Positions 38,566 through 46,619 of a stretch of DNA of 64,000 nucleotides are shown in pieces (within the stretch, counting starts at the first letter, position 1; every line of letters starts with the position of its first letter). Location: positions 325,665-389,664 of the forward strand of contig NZ_RBID01000014.1 of the NCBI RefSeq assembly GCF_003633895.1, in the 5' to 3' direction. The notes under the pieces are model-generated. The model was given only the letters and a program-made list of their open reading frames with translations. It did not search any database and was not told the origin of the DNA. Made by a program: the position numbers and the translations under genes. This stretch comes from Vogesella indigofera (GTDB lineage Bacteria > Pseudomonadota > Gammaproteobacteria > Burkholderiales > Chromobacteriaceae).

Positions 38566-41397
38566 CTAGCGCCGCGGCTGCGTCGCACTATCCACCAGCA
38601 CCATCAGGTGCTGGTAGGGGATGCCGCTGTGGCTGGACAGGCCGATCTCGCAGGTGGCGCTGGTGGAGAAGCCGCCGCCGCAGCCGGCAACCTGTTGCTT
38701 CAGCCCGCTTAGCGCGCTTTCGTTCAGCTCCGGGTGCGAAAAGCCCTTGTCGCCGGCAAAGCCGCAGCAGGTGACGCCGGCCGGCTCGATCACCGTGCTG
38801 GCGCAGCGTCTGGCCAGCGCGTTAAGGGTGGCAGACTGGCCTTTCTTGCGCATCGAGCACACCACGTGCAGCGCCACGGTTTCGTCCTGCGGGCTGAACT
38901 GCAGGTGCTGCGCGGCTTCCTCCTGCACGAAAGTCGTCACGTCGAGGATGCGCAGGCGCTTGTCCTGCACGCCATCCAGCAGCGCCGCGGTGCACACGCC
39001 GTTGTCGATCAGCACCGGCCAGCGGCCGTTGTCGCTGGCGGCCAGCAGCGCGGCTTCCACTTCGTTGATTTTCTTCTGCGCCGCCTCGCTGGCGCCCTTG
39101 GACTTGAATGGCGTGCCGCAGCACAGGTTGGCCAGGTTGTCCGGGTACAGCAGCTGGTAGCCGGCCTTGTTCAGCACCGAGGCCACCACTTCGTTCAGTG
39201 GCCGCGCGTCCGGCGCCTTGGCGGACGGCACGAAGGTGCGGGTCAGGCACGACGGCAGGTACACCACCTTGCGCGCGCTGCCGGCCTGGCCGGCGGCCAG
39301 CTGCAGCTTGCCGGCTGCACGCGGGAAGTACGGCGTCCAGCGCGGAATCTTGCGGCCAACCACCTTGCGCAGGCCGCGCATGATGGCGCCGGTGGCGGTG
39401 TCTCCAGCCACCGCGTGCAGGGTGTCCAGCGCCTTCAGCCCCAGCCTGGCGCCACTGGCGGCGGCGGCAAAGTTGTCGGCCAGGGTGTTGGCGGTGGCCC
39501 AGCCGATGTCGGTCAGCTGCGCCTCGCGGATCAGGCTGGTCAGGCTGCCGGTGTTGATGCCGACCGGACAGGCGGTTTCGCACAGGCCGCAGGTGGTACA
39601 GGTTTCGTCGCCGGCGTACTGGTAGGCGGCCTGGATTTCGGCCAGCCGCTCGCTGTCGCCCTGTTTTTCCAGCAGCGCCATCTCGCGGTTGGCGACGATG
39701 CGCTGGCGCGGGGTGAGGGTGATGGCGCGGCTGGGGCACATCACCTCGCAGAAGCCGCATTCGATGCACTTGTCGATCAGCGGGTTGGCCGCCGGGATCG
39801 GCTTCAGGTCGCGCACGTGCAGCAGCTTGTCGTGGGTGATGATCACGTCTGGGTTAAGGATGCCCTGCGGGTCGAACAGCGCCTTGATCTCCTGCATCAG
39901 GCGGTAGGCGGTGGCGCCCCATTCCAGCTCCACGAACGGCGCCATATTGCGGCCGGTGCCGTGCTCGGCCTTCAGCGCGCCTTCGTACTCCACCGCTACC
40001 AGCTGGCACACCGCGTCGATGAACGCCTCGTAGCGGGCGATTTCCTCCGCGCCGCTGAAGTTGGGGGTGAACACGAAGTGCAGGTTGCCTTCCAGCGCGT
40101 GGCCGAAAATGATCGCCTCGTCGTAGTGGAACTGGCGGAACAGCGCCTGCAGCTTCAGCGTGCCCTCGGCCAGATGCTCGATCGGGAAGGCGACGTCTTC
40201 GATGATCACCGTGGTCTCGGCCGCGCGCATCGCGCCCACGCTGGGGAACATGCCCTTGCGGATGTTCCAGTACTGGGTGTACTCGGCCACGTCGCTGGTG
40301 AAACGGATGCCGGTTTCGGTGGCGATGTGCTGGATAAAGCCGCTGATTGCCGCCACGTTGGCCGCAATCGCGTCCGGGCTGGCGGCGCGGGTTTCCATCA
40401 GGATGGCGGCGGCGTCCGGCCCCAGCGTCTTGATGAACTCCGGCACCCCGGCCTTGTTTTCCACCGATTTCAGGCTGGCGCGGTCCAGCAGCTCGGCCGA
40501 CGACACCACGTCCTTGTGCTGCGCCAGGATGGCAATCGCGTCGCAGGCGGCCTTGATGCTGTCGTAGAACACCAGCGCCGATGCCTTGTGCGGGTGCTCC
40601 ACCACGCTGTGGTAGGTGACCTCGGATACGAAGGCCAGCGTGCCCTCGCTGCCCACCAGCAGGTGCGTTAGCATCTCCAGCGGGTCGGCAAAATCCAGCA
40701 GCGCGTTCAGGCTGTAGCCGGTGGTGTTCTTCATCTTGTACTTGCGGCGGATCCTGGCCGCCAGCTCGGCATCGGCCAGCACGCGCTGGCGCAGCGCGGC
40801 CAACTGTGCCAGCAGGCCGGCGTGGCTGACGCGGAACGCCGCCACGCTGGCGGCGTCGCCGCTGTCCAGCAGCGTGCCGTCGGCCAGCAGCAGGCGCAGC
40901 GACTTCAGCGTCTGGTAGCTGTTCTCGGCGGTGCCGCAGCACATGCCGCTGGAGTTGTTGTTGACGATGCCGCCGATCATGGCGGAATTGATGGTGGCCG
41001 GATCCGGGCCGATTTTGCGACCGTAGGGCAGCAGCGCGGCATTGGCCTCGGCGCCGATCACCCCGGGCTGCAGGCGGATGGCGGCGCCGTTATCCAGCAC
41101 CTGCAAGCCTTTCCAGCCGTGGCTGGCCACCACCAGGATCGAGTCGCTCACCGCCTGGCCGGACAGCGAGGTGCCGGCGGCGCGGAAGGTGACCGGCAGC
41201 TGCAGGCTGGCCGCCTCGCGCAGGATGGCGCGGACCTCGTCCTCATGCTCGGTCTTGATGACGATCTTCGGCGTCAGCCGGTAACAGGAGGCATCGGTGC
41301 CGTAGGCCAGCGTCGACAGCGGGTCGCTGAACACCCGGCGCGCGGGCAGCACTTCCAGGATGCGTTGATGGAATTCGCGATAGGCACCTTGCAGCAT
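38566..41397 (-). CDS. FAD and Fe-S D-lactate dehydrogenase (Dld-II type)
   Basis: The 943-aa protein joins an FAD-binding type 4 domain (1-about 270: FRAAGTSLSGQAVSDSI, GRKIGPDPATINSAMIGG), an FAD-oxidase C domain (about 270-530, with ALEGNLHFVFTP and EHGTGRNMAPF), two ferredoxin-like 4Fe-4S motifs (CIECGFCEVMCP, CTTCGLCETACP) and a C-terminal pair of CCG domains (CCGTPFKSKG, CCGFAGDKGF). This is the layout of the quinone-linked D-lactate dehydrogenase Dld-II of Shewanella. It would oxidise D-lactate at the membrane. YdiJ-type D-2-hydroxyglutarate dehydrogenase is a related alternative. Confidence 0.87.
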   Translation of the reverse strand: MLQGAYREFHQRILEVLPARRVFSDPLSTLAYGTDASCYRLTPKIVIKTEHEDEVRAILREAASLQLPVTFRAAGTSLSGQAVSDSILVVASHGWKGLQVLDNGAAIRLQPGVIGAEANAALLPYGRKIGPDPATINSAMIGGIVNNNSSGMCCGTAENSYQTLKSLRLLLADGTLLDSGDAASVAAFRVSHAGLLAQLAALRQRVLADAELAARIRRKYKMKNTTGYSLNALLDFADPLEMLTHLLVGSEGTLAFVSEVTYHSVVEHPHKASALVFYDSIKAACDAIAILAQHKDVVSSAELLDRASLKSVENKAGVPEFIKTLGPDAAAILMETRAASPDAIAANVAAISGFIQHIATETGIRFTSDVAEYTQYWNIRKGMFPSVGAMRAAETTVIIEDVAFPIEHLAEGTLKLQALFRQFHYDEAIIFGHALEGNLHFVFTPNFSGAEEIARYEAFIDAVCQLVAVEYEGALKAEHGTGRNMAPFVELEWGATAYRLMQEIKALFDPQGILNPDVIITHDKLLHVRDLKPIPAANPLIDKCIECGFCEVMCPSRAITLTPRQRIVANREMALLEKQGDSERLAEIQAAYQYAGDETCTTCGLCETACPVGINTGSLTSLIREAQLTDIGWATANTLADNFAAAASGARLGLKALDTLHAVAGDTATGAIMRGLRKVVGRKIPRWTPYFPRAAGKLQLAAGQAGSARKVVYLPSCLTRTFVPSAKAPDARPLNEVVASVLNKAGYQLLYPDNLANLCCGTPFKSKGASEAAQKKINEVEAALLAASDNGRWPVLIDNGVCTAALLDGVQDKRLRILDVTTFVQEEAAQHLQFSPQDETVALHVVCSMRKKGQSATLNALARRCASTVIEPAGVTCCGFAGDKGFSHPELNESALSGLKQQVAGCGGGFSTSATCEIGLSSHSGIPYQHLMVLVDSATQPRR

Positions 41398-41538
41398 GAG
41401 ACTCTCCGTGTGGCCGCGGCCGGCCTGTTCTGTTCTGGGTCAGCCCCGATGTTGCCACAACACAAACGCTTTCCCATCAGGGGTTTGCCCTTGTTTATGG
41501 CAAGCGGTTAAGCTGTTTGCAGCCATGGAGGACAAATC

Positions 41539-42093
41539 ATGCTGATCGACAAGGAACAGGCCACCTTGCTGGTGGTGGACATCCAGGAAAAACTGCTGCC
41601 GGCGGTGCTGGATGCCGAGGGGATGCTGGCGCGCTGCCGCTGGCTGATTGCGGCGGCACACGATGTCGGGCTGCCGGTGGTGTTTTCCGAGCAGTATCCG
41701 CAGGGGCTGGGGCATACCGCGCCGTCGCTGCTGGCGGCGGCGCCGGGTGCCGCGGTGGTGAGCAAGCTGCACTTTTCGTGCGTCGCCAGCCAGTGCCTGC
41801 CGCCGGAGCTGCTGCAGCGGCCGCAGGTGGTGGTGTGCGGCATGGAGACCCATGTCTGCGTGCTGCAGACGGTGCTGGAGCTGCTGGCCCACGGCAAACA
41901 GGTGTTCGTGGTGGCGGACGCGGTGTCCAGCCGCAGCCAGATCGATCGCGACGTCGGCCTGCAGCGCATGCGCGATGCCGGCGCGGTGCTGGTGACGCGC
42001 GAGATGGTGCTGTTCGAGGCGCTGCAGGTGTCCGGCACCGAGCTGTTCCGCCAGATGAGCAAGCGTTACCTGGTGGGTGAGCAGCCATCCTGA
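41539..42093 (+). CDS. Isochorismatase-family cysteine hydrolase
   Basis: The 184-aa protein shows the catalytic triad of the family: Asp in LLVVDIQEKLLP, Lys in VVSKLHFSC and Cys in GMETHVCVLQT. YcaC-like hydrolases of this kind act on unknown amides or are nicotinamidase-like. Divergent from the lactate dehydrogenase gene. GGAGG lies upstream of the ATG. The substrate cannot be inferred. Confidence 0.88.
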   Translation: MLIDKEQATLLVVDIQEKLLPAVLDAEGMLARCRWLIAAAHDVGLPVVFSEQYPQGLGHTAPSLLAAAPGAAVVSKLHFSCVASQCLPPELLQRPQVVVCGMETHVCVLQTVLELLAHGKQVFVVADAVSSRSQIDRDVGLQRMRDAGAVLVTREMVLFEALQVSGTELFRQMSKRYLVGEQPS

Positions 42094-42130
42094 TGGCGCG
42101 CTGCCGCCCGGTGCGGTGCCCCAAAAAGGA

Positions 42131-42164
42131 AAAGGTTGGCCGCAATCGCTTGCGGCCAACCTTG
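42131..42164. repeat. Inverted pair of the interspersed repeat
   Basis: AAGGTTGGCCGCAA (42132-42145) and TTGCGGCCAACCTT (42150-42163) form a perfect 14-bp stem with a 4-base loop, 38 bp after the hydrolase stop. Confidence 0.9.
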
Positions 42165-42255
42165 CCTCGTTGAGATGACGGCTGAGCCGTTCTGGTTCTC
42201 CCTCTATCTAACCCTGCACGTCGTCGTGCCGACGCCGTGTGACTATCCGGAAAAG

Positions 42256-42296
42256 AAGCCCCGAATTGGCGCATTGCACCAATTCGGGTGGCTTTG
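42256..42296. terminator. Hairpin between convergent transcripts
   Basis: CCCGAATTGG (42260-42269) and CCAATTCGGG (42279-42288) form a perfect 10-bp stem. On the minus strand it is followed by GCTTCTTTT, so it may end minus-strand transcription; on the plus strand by TGGCTTTG. Confidence 0.65.
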
Positions 42297-42297
42297 C

Positions 42298-42314
42298 TGC
42301 ACCACTATTGTGCA
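42298..42314. promoter_or_regulatory. NtrC-like palindromic site
   Basis: TGCACCACTATTGTGCA has perfect TGCAC/GTGCA ends with 7 bases between, like NtrC sites at enterobacterial glnA (TGCACCA...TGGTGC). It lies at the 3-prime end of the candidate small RNA, about 95 bp downstream of the sigma-54 promoter, an unusual place for an enhancer. Confidence 0.4.
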
Positions 42315-42393
42315 AAAAACTTCGTCAACCGAGCGTTTGGTCGATCGGACCACGCGATAAACGAAGAACAACACCTGTCGCTCCGTGGAGCAG
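42314..42393 (-). ncRNA. Candidate small RNA of about 80 nt, sigma-54 driven
   Basis: The minus strand from about 42393 can fold into GCTC-CACG-GAGC at the start, then a long 3-prime hairpin closed by CTTCGT/ACGAAG with an inner GCGT-GGTC-CGATC-GACC-AA-ACGC arm, followed by TTTTTT (42319-42314). This is the shape of an intrinsic terminator ending a short structured RNA. No protein frame is present. The transcript start is set by the sigma-54 promoter spacing. Confidence 0.5.
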
Positions 42394-42403
42394 GGTAGTA
42401 CTT

Positions 42404-42419
42404 AGCAAGGGGTGTGCCA
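42404..42419 (-). promoter_or_regulatory. Sigma-54 promoter (-24/-12)
   Basis: On the minus strand CTGGCAC-ACCCC-TTGCT matches the consensus TTGGCAC-N5-TTGCT except for the first base, with exactly 10 bases between the invariant GG and GC. No protein gene lies within 300 bp downstream, which points to an RNA product. Confidence 0.65.
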
Positions 42420-42634
42420 GCTCAAGGATGCTTGCATGCGGCGGTTATCGCTGATGCCGGTCTGGTGCGGCGATGGCCTGTGAAAAACGGCCCTGGCATG
42501 CGCTTTCCTGCCGGGCCGTTTGCCAGGGTGATGCCGCCAAACCTGTCCCGATGGGCTGCCCTGACCCGGCGCCCGCCTCCAGGCGCGGCACGACCGCGGC
42601 ATCGGAGCTGCGCCAGAGACAGGCTTAATGGCGC

Positions 42635-43069
42635 CTAGCTGGCGCGGAAGGCGATGCGGTAGATGTGTCCGTCCTGGTGCAGGTCCAGCAGCCAGTCCGC
42701 GCTGCCGGTGACGCAGGCCGGCAGCGTGACTTTGGCCTGCCAGTGGCCGCCGCCATCGACGAAGCGGTAGCGGTTGAAGCCCATGTCCATGTCCCGCATC
42801 GAGAATTCCGCCGTCGGCGCCTCGCTGCCTTGCTTGCTCAGCGTCAGCGTGAACGGGCTGCGCTGGCGCGGGCCGTCGACAAAGCGCAGCACGCTACCAT
42901 CCGGCAGCGCACAGCCCTGTTGCAGCGCGCTGCAGCTGACGCTGGTGACGGCCGGCGCCGCCGGCTGGCGCTGCTGCAGATACCAGCTGATCAGCGCCAC
43001 CTTGAGCGCGGCGAACACCAGCAGTGCCAGCGCGATGAACTGCCATTGCCTGCGGCTGAGTGCCTTCAT
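42635..43069 (-). CDS. YtkA/FixH-like membrane-anchored protein
   Basis: The 144-aa protein has an N-terminal membrane anchor (about 10-32), then a periplasmic beta-rich domain with EFSMRDMDMGFNRYRFVDGG, a Met-rich MDMGxNR motif typical of the YtkA/FixH-like fold, and two Cys pairs positions (VSCSALQQGCAL, LPACVTG). It might bind copper or assist oxidase assembly, but no such partner is nearby. Its ATG overlaps the stop of the Nudix-fusion gene (ATGA), so the two are coupled. Confidence 0.75.
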   Translation of the reverse strand: MKALSRRQWQFIALALLVFAALKVALISWYLQQRQPAAPAVTSVSCSALQQGCALPDGSVLRFVDGPRQRSPFTLTLSKQGSEAPTAEFSMRDMDMGFNRYRFVDGGGHWQAKVTLPACVTGSADWLLDLHQDGHIYRIAFRAS

Positions 43070-44010
43070 TGCCACGCCCCCCGCATCAGCGCGATGCCGT
43101 GCGCGCCGTGCTGGCGGGCGGTATCCAGATCCGCCGCCTGCAGACCGCCGATGGCGAATACCGGCAGCGGGATTTCGTCCTGCAGCAGGCGGGCAAAGCC
43201 GTCCCAGCCCAGTGCCGCCTGTTGCGGGTGGCTGGCGGTGGGCTGCACGTGGCCGAGCAGCGCGTAGTCGAGGCCGAGTGCCGCGGCACGCGCCAGTTCC
43301 GCGCGGCTGTGCGCCGAGGCGCCGACCCAGGCCAGATGCGGCGGCCGCTCGTCCAGTGCGGCCAACCTTTGGCTGCTCAGGTGCAGGCCGTCCACCGGCC
43401 AGCCCTTGATCCACGCCGGATCGGTATTGACCAGCAGCTTGCCGCCTTTGGGGTGGACGATGTCGGCCACTTCGGCGACAAAGTCGGCCAGCTGTTCGCG
43501 GCTCTTTTGCGGCTCGCGCACGATGACCCAGCCCGGATTGTCGCGTTGTGCCAGGACTTCCAGCGTGTGATCGCGACCGCATTCGCTGACACAGCTGATC
43601 TGCAGCACGTCCGGCAGCTGCAGCGAGCGCAGCACCGGGTCGTTGGCCGGCAGCATCGGTGTGACGCTGTGCTGGCCCGGTGTCTGCCAGGCAAACGACT
43701 GCCCTTCGTGCGGCTGCGGCGTGCCTTGCCACGCCCAGATGCGGAAGAAGCGCAGGTGCACCGAGGCGTGTTCGTAGTGGTGGGTGCGCGTCAGCCACGG
43801 CGTGGCGTGGCTGACCTCGATGCCCATTTCCTCGCGGAATTCGCGCACCAGCGCGGCCAGCGGCGTTTCGCCGGGCTCGACCTTGCCACCGGGGAATTCC
43901 CAGTAGCCGGCGTAGGGCTTGCCGGCCGGCCGGCTGCCGAGCATGAAGCTGCCGTCGGCGTGCATCAGCGCGCCGGCGACAACGGAAATGACAGGTTTGG
44001 ATTCAGACAT
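43066..44010 (-). CDS. Nudix hydrolase (MutT-like) fused to a ThiE/TenI-like domain
   Basis: Residues 1-about 130 form a MutT domain with the Nudix box GGKVEPGETPLAALVREFREEMGIEV (split: GxxxxxE at 50-56, REFREEMG at 65-72). Residues about 140-314 form a TIM-barrel like thiamine phosphate synthase (LLVNTDPAWIKGWPVDGLHLSS, WVGASAHSRAELARA, DYALLGHVQPTASHP, VFAIGGLQAADLD). Such fusions are known in beta- and gammaproteobacteria. The first half should clean 8-oxo-dGTP; the role of the second is unclear. A YtkA-like gene overlaps its end. Confidence 0.9.
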   Translation of the reverse strand: MSESKPVISVVAGALMHADGSFMLGSRPAGKPYAGYWEFPGGKVEPGETPLAALVREFREEMGIEVSHATPWLTRTHHYEHASVHLRFFRIWAWQGTPQPHEGQSFAWQTPGQHSVTPMLPANDPVLRSLQLPDVLQISCVSECGRDHTLEVLAQRDNPGWVIVREPQKSREQLADFVAEVADIVHPKGGKLLVNTDPAWIKGWPVDGLHLSSQRLAALDERPPHLAWVGASAHSRAELARAAALGLDYALLGHVQPTASHPQQAALGWDGFARLLQDEIPLPVFAIGGLQAADLDTARQHGAHGIALMRGAWQ

Positions 44011-44056
44011 GATCGGTATGCCAGACAGGAAGTTGCAATGGGGAACGGCGGCATGC

Positions 44057-44087
44057 AAAACGCCGCCGCTGACAGGCAGCGGCGGCG
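44057..44087 (-). terminator. Terminator of motA
   Basis: CGCCGCCGCTG/CAGCGGCGGCG with a 5-base loop, followed on the minus strand by TTTTG, 17 bp past motA. It ends the transcript with no motB downstream. Confidence 0.85.
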
Positions 44088-44103
44088 TGGCGGGCTAGCC
44101 GGA

Positions 44104-44964
44104 TCATTTGGCGCCTTTGACGTGCTGCTCCAGCTCGTTGAACGACGGGCGTTCGGTGGAGTACAGCACCTTGCGGCCGAATTCGATCGCGCTTTGCGGC
44201 GCATAGCCTTGCAGGCTGGCCAGCAGCGTGGTCTTGATGCACTGGAATTCCTTGGTGCTGTCCTCGACCTTCTGTTCCAGCAGCGAGCCCAGCGGCGACA
44301 CCACGCCGTAGGCCAGCAGAATGCCGAGGAAGGTACCGACCAGCGCACTGCCGATCATGCCGCCGAGAATGGCCGGCGGCTGGCCGACCGAGCCCATGGT
44401 GTTGACCACGCCCAGCACCGCCGCCACGATACCGAAGGCCGGCAGCGCATCACCGAGCTTGGTCACCGCCGAGGCCGGCATCGCCGCCTCGTGGTGGTGG
44501 GTTTCGATCTCGTTGTCCATCAGGTTCTCGATCTCGAAGGCGTTGAGGTTGCCGGACACCATGATGCGCAGGTAATCGGTGAGGAATTCGATCACGTGGT
44601 GGTCGTTGGCGATATTCGGATACTTGCTGAACAGCGGGCTGTCGTGCGGGTGCTCGACGTCGTTCTCGATCGCCATCAGGCCTTCCTTGCGGATCTTGAC
44701 CATGATCTCGTACAGCAGCGACAGCAGCTCCATGTAGCGCGCCTTGGTGTACTTGGAGCCCTTGAACGCGCCCGGCAGCGCGGCCTTGACCGCTTTCAGC
44801 GTCTTGCCCTGGTTGCTGACCACGAAGGCGCCGATGGCGCCGCCCAGAATCGCCAGCATCTCGGTAGGCAGCGCCTTGATGATCACCGTCATGTTCCCGC
44901 CGTGAACGATGTAGGCGCCGAAGATACAGCCCAGCGTGATCACATAACCAATGATGACATTCAT
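44104..44964 (-). CDS. motA: Flagellar motor stator protein MotA
   Basis: MotA forms the proton-driven stator with MotB. The 286-aa protein has four membrane segments: two near the N terminus (MNVIIGYVITLGCIFGAYI, ALPTEMLAILGGAIGAFVV) and two around residues 170-225 (GIVAAVLGVVNTM, ALVGTFLGILLAYGVVSPLG). The cytoplasmic loop carries the charged residues that touch FliG (about Arg 90 region, MVKIRKEGLMAIE). AGGAAG supports ATG 44962-44964. MotB is not adjacent: a terminator and an unrelated gene follow. Confidence 0.95.
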   Translation of the reverse strand: MNVIIGYVITLGCIFGAYIVHGGNMTVIIKALPTEMLAILGGAIGAFVVSNQGKTLKAVKAALPGAFKGSKYTKARYMELLSLLYEIMVKIRKEGLMAIENDVEHPHDSPLFSKYPNIANDHHVIEFLTDYLRIMVSGNLNAFEIENLMDNEIETHHHEAAMPASAVTKLGDALPAFGIVAAVLGVVNTMGSVGQPPAILGGMIGSALVGTFLGILLAYGVVSPLGSLLEQKVEDSTKEFQCIKTTLLASLQGYAPQSAIEFGRKVLYSTERPSFNELEQHVKGAK

Positions 44965-45082
44965 AAGCAAGACTTCCTGAAATGGGGCGGTGAGGATGGT
45001 TGTTCGGCTGCGCACTGGCGCAGGGTATCGGGTGGCGGCAGCGTGCGGGTCCGCCGGCGCCGGATCGCTGACATGATATTGC

Positions 45083-45108
45083 ATCGCGGCAAGCGCCGTG
45101 CATTTTTA
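45083..45108 (-). promoter_or_regulatory. Possible sigma-28 (FliA) promoter of motA
   Basis: On the minus strand TAAA, 14 bases, then GCCGCGAT resembles the flagellar consensus TAAA-N15-GCCGATAA. It lies about 120 bp upstream of motA. Confidence 0.3.
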
Positions 45109-45190
45109 CCGCGCGGCGCCCGAATTGCGTTGCATACGCCGCGCAGTCCGCGCTCAAGACTAGGGGACAGCCCGGCAATCGGCAAGTGGC

Positions 45191-46060
45191 TCACTCGGCG
45201 CGGCGCTCCTTGCTGCTGCGCCCGGCCCAGTCGCAGGCAAACTGGTACGCCACCCGGCCGGAGCGGCTGCCGCGCAGCTGGCTCCACTGCAGGGCGGCGC
45301 GTTCGCTGTGCTTGCCGTGCTTGAGGCCGAAGTGCGCCAGCCAGCCGGCCACGGCGGCGAGGTAGGCGTCCTGGTCGAACGGGTAGAACGACAGCCACAG
45401 CCCGAAACGGTCGGACAGCGACACTTTTTCCTCGGTGGTTTCGCCGGGATGGATCTCGCCGTCCTTGAGCCAGCCTTCGCGGTTCTCGCTGGCCTTTTCC
45501 GGCATCAGGTGGCGGCGGTTGGAGGTGGCGTACACCAGAAGGTTGGCCGCACGCCGTGCGAGGCCACCGTCCAGCGCCGATTTCAGCGCCTTGTAGCTGT
45601 CTTCGCCTTCCTCGAACGACAGGTCGTCGCAGAACAGGATGAAGCGTTCCGGCCGCGCCGCGACGGCATCGACGATCTGCGCGAGGTCAGGCAACTGCGC
45701 CTTGTCGACCTCGATCACGCGCAGGCCCTGTGCCGCGTACTGGCCCAGCAGCGCCTTGATCAGCGATGACTTGCCGGTGCCGCGCGCGCCGGTGAGCAGC
45801 ACGTTGTTGGCCGGGCGGCCGGCGAGGAATTGTTCGGTGTTGCGCAGCAGGCGCTGCTTCTGGCGTTCGATATGGATCAGCTCGTCCAGCGCCACGCTGT
45901 GCGGCTGGTGGATGGCCTCCAGCCAGGCGCTGGCGCCAAGGCGACGCCAGCGGAACGCCGGCGCACTCCAGTCGGTGGCCGGCACCGCCGGCGGCAGCAG
46001 CGGCTCCAGCCGTGCCAGCATCTCTTCGGCGCGGGCGAGAAAGGCTTCGAGTTGGTCCAT
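45191..46060 (-). CDS. AAA-type ATPase of the DUF815 family
   Basis: The 289-aa protein has a helical N terminus (1-60), Walker A LLTGARGTGKSSLIKAL (about 95) and Walker B RFILFCDDLSFEEGE (about 150), plus YATSNRRHLMPE with the sensor-like Asn. DUF815 ATPases are widely conserved but uncharacterised. It is the last gene of a five-gene operon with perM, hda, a HAD phosphatase and a GNAT, all separated by 6-21 bp. Confidence 0.9.
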   Translation of the reverse strand: MDQLEAFLARAEEMLARLEPLLPPAVPATDWSAPAFRWRRLGASAWLEAIHQPHSVALDELIHIERQKQRLLRNTEQFLAGRPANNVLLTGARGTGKSSLIKALLGQYAAQGLRVIEVDKAQLPDLAQIVDAVAARPERFILFCDDLSFEEGEDSYKALKSALDGGLARRAANLLVYATSNRRHLMPEKASENREGWLKDGEIHPGETTEEKVSLSDRFGLWLSFYPFDQDAYLAAVAGWLAHFGLKHGKHSERAALQWSQLRGSRSGRVAYQFACDWAGRSSKERRAE

Positions 46061-46074
46061 AAGGCGCCCTCGAT

Positions 46075-46602
46075 TCAGTCGGTCAAGGTTTTGCGCAGCA
46101 CTTCGATCTGCAGGTCGGCACGCAGTGGCGTGCCGGCGTTGGCGTCATGCGGGAAGGGCTGGTACTCGCCGGTCTGCCGGTAGCCGCGGCGCAGATAGTA
46201 GGCCAGCAGCTCCGGCCGTGCCGACAGCACCGTCATGTGGCAGTAGCTTGCCTGGAAGTGCTGCCGAGCGAACTGTTCGGCGTGGGTCAGCATCTGCTTG
46301 CCCAGCCCGCCGGCCTGGATTGCCGGGTCTACCGCCAGCATGCCGATATAGCAGCCGTCGCCGTCCGCGACCACATTGACGCAGGCACACAGCCGCGCCT
46401 GCTGCAGCCCCAGCAGGATGTGGGAGTCGTCTTGCGCCAGCGTGAGCCGCACTTGCGCGGCATTGATCCGCGCGCCGGTGACCAGTTCGCTTTCATGCGT
46501 CCAGCCGGCCGCACCGGCGGGCGGGCGGTAGGCACGGTTGACGAGATCGGCGATGGCGTCGGCATCGTCGCTGGTGGCGGTACGGAAAGTGTCGATCGGC
46601 AT
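46075..46602 (-). CDS. GNAT-family N-acetyltransferase
   Basis: The 175-aa protein has one GNAT domain: the acetyl-CoA loop VDPAIQAGGLGKQMLTHAE (about 98) preceded by GCYIGMLA and followed by LLAYYLRRGYRQTGEY. GGAG precedes ATG 46600-46602; the long upstream extension is rejected because it overlaps the HAD gene. The substrate is unknown. It is the fourth gene of the operon starting with perM. Confidence 0.87.
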   Translation of the reverse strand: MPIDTFRTATSDDADAIADLVNRAYRPPAGAAGWTHESELVTGARINAAQVRLTLAQDDSHILLGLQQARLCACVNVVADGDGCYIGMLAVDPAIQAGGLGKQMLTHAEQFARQHFQASYCHMTVLSARPELLAYYLRRGYRQTGEYQPFPHDANAGTPLRADLQIEVLRKTLTD

Positions 46603-46619
46603 GCTGGCTCCGTAGTGTG

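Larger units (their letters stand above)
42094..42634. other. Gene-free region of 541 bp with RNA and promoter signals
   Basis: No protein gene is convincing here. The stretch holds, from left to right, a repeat hairpin, a bidirectional terminator-like hairpin, a 17-bp NtrC-like palindrome, a candidate small RNA on the minus strand and a sigma-54 promoter. The right part (42430-42630) contains only short GC-rich inverted repeats. These elements are listed separately. Confidence 0.6.
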
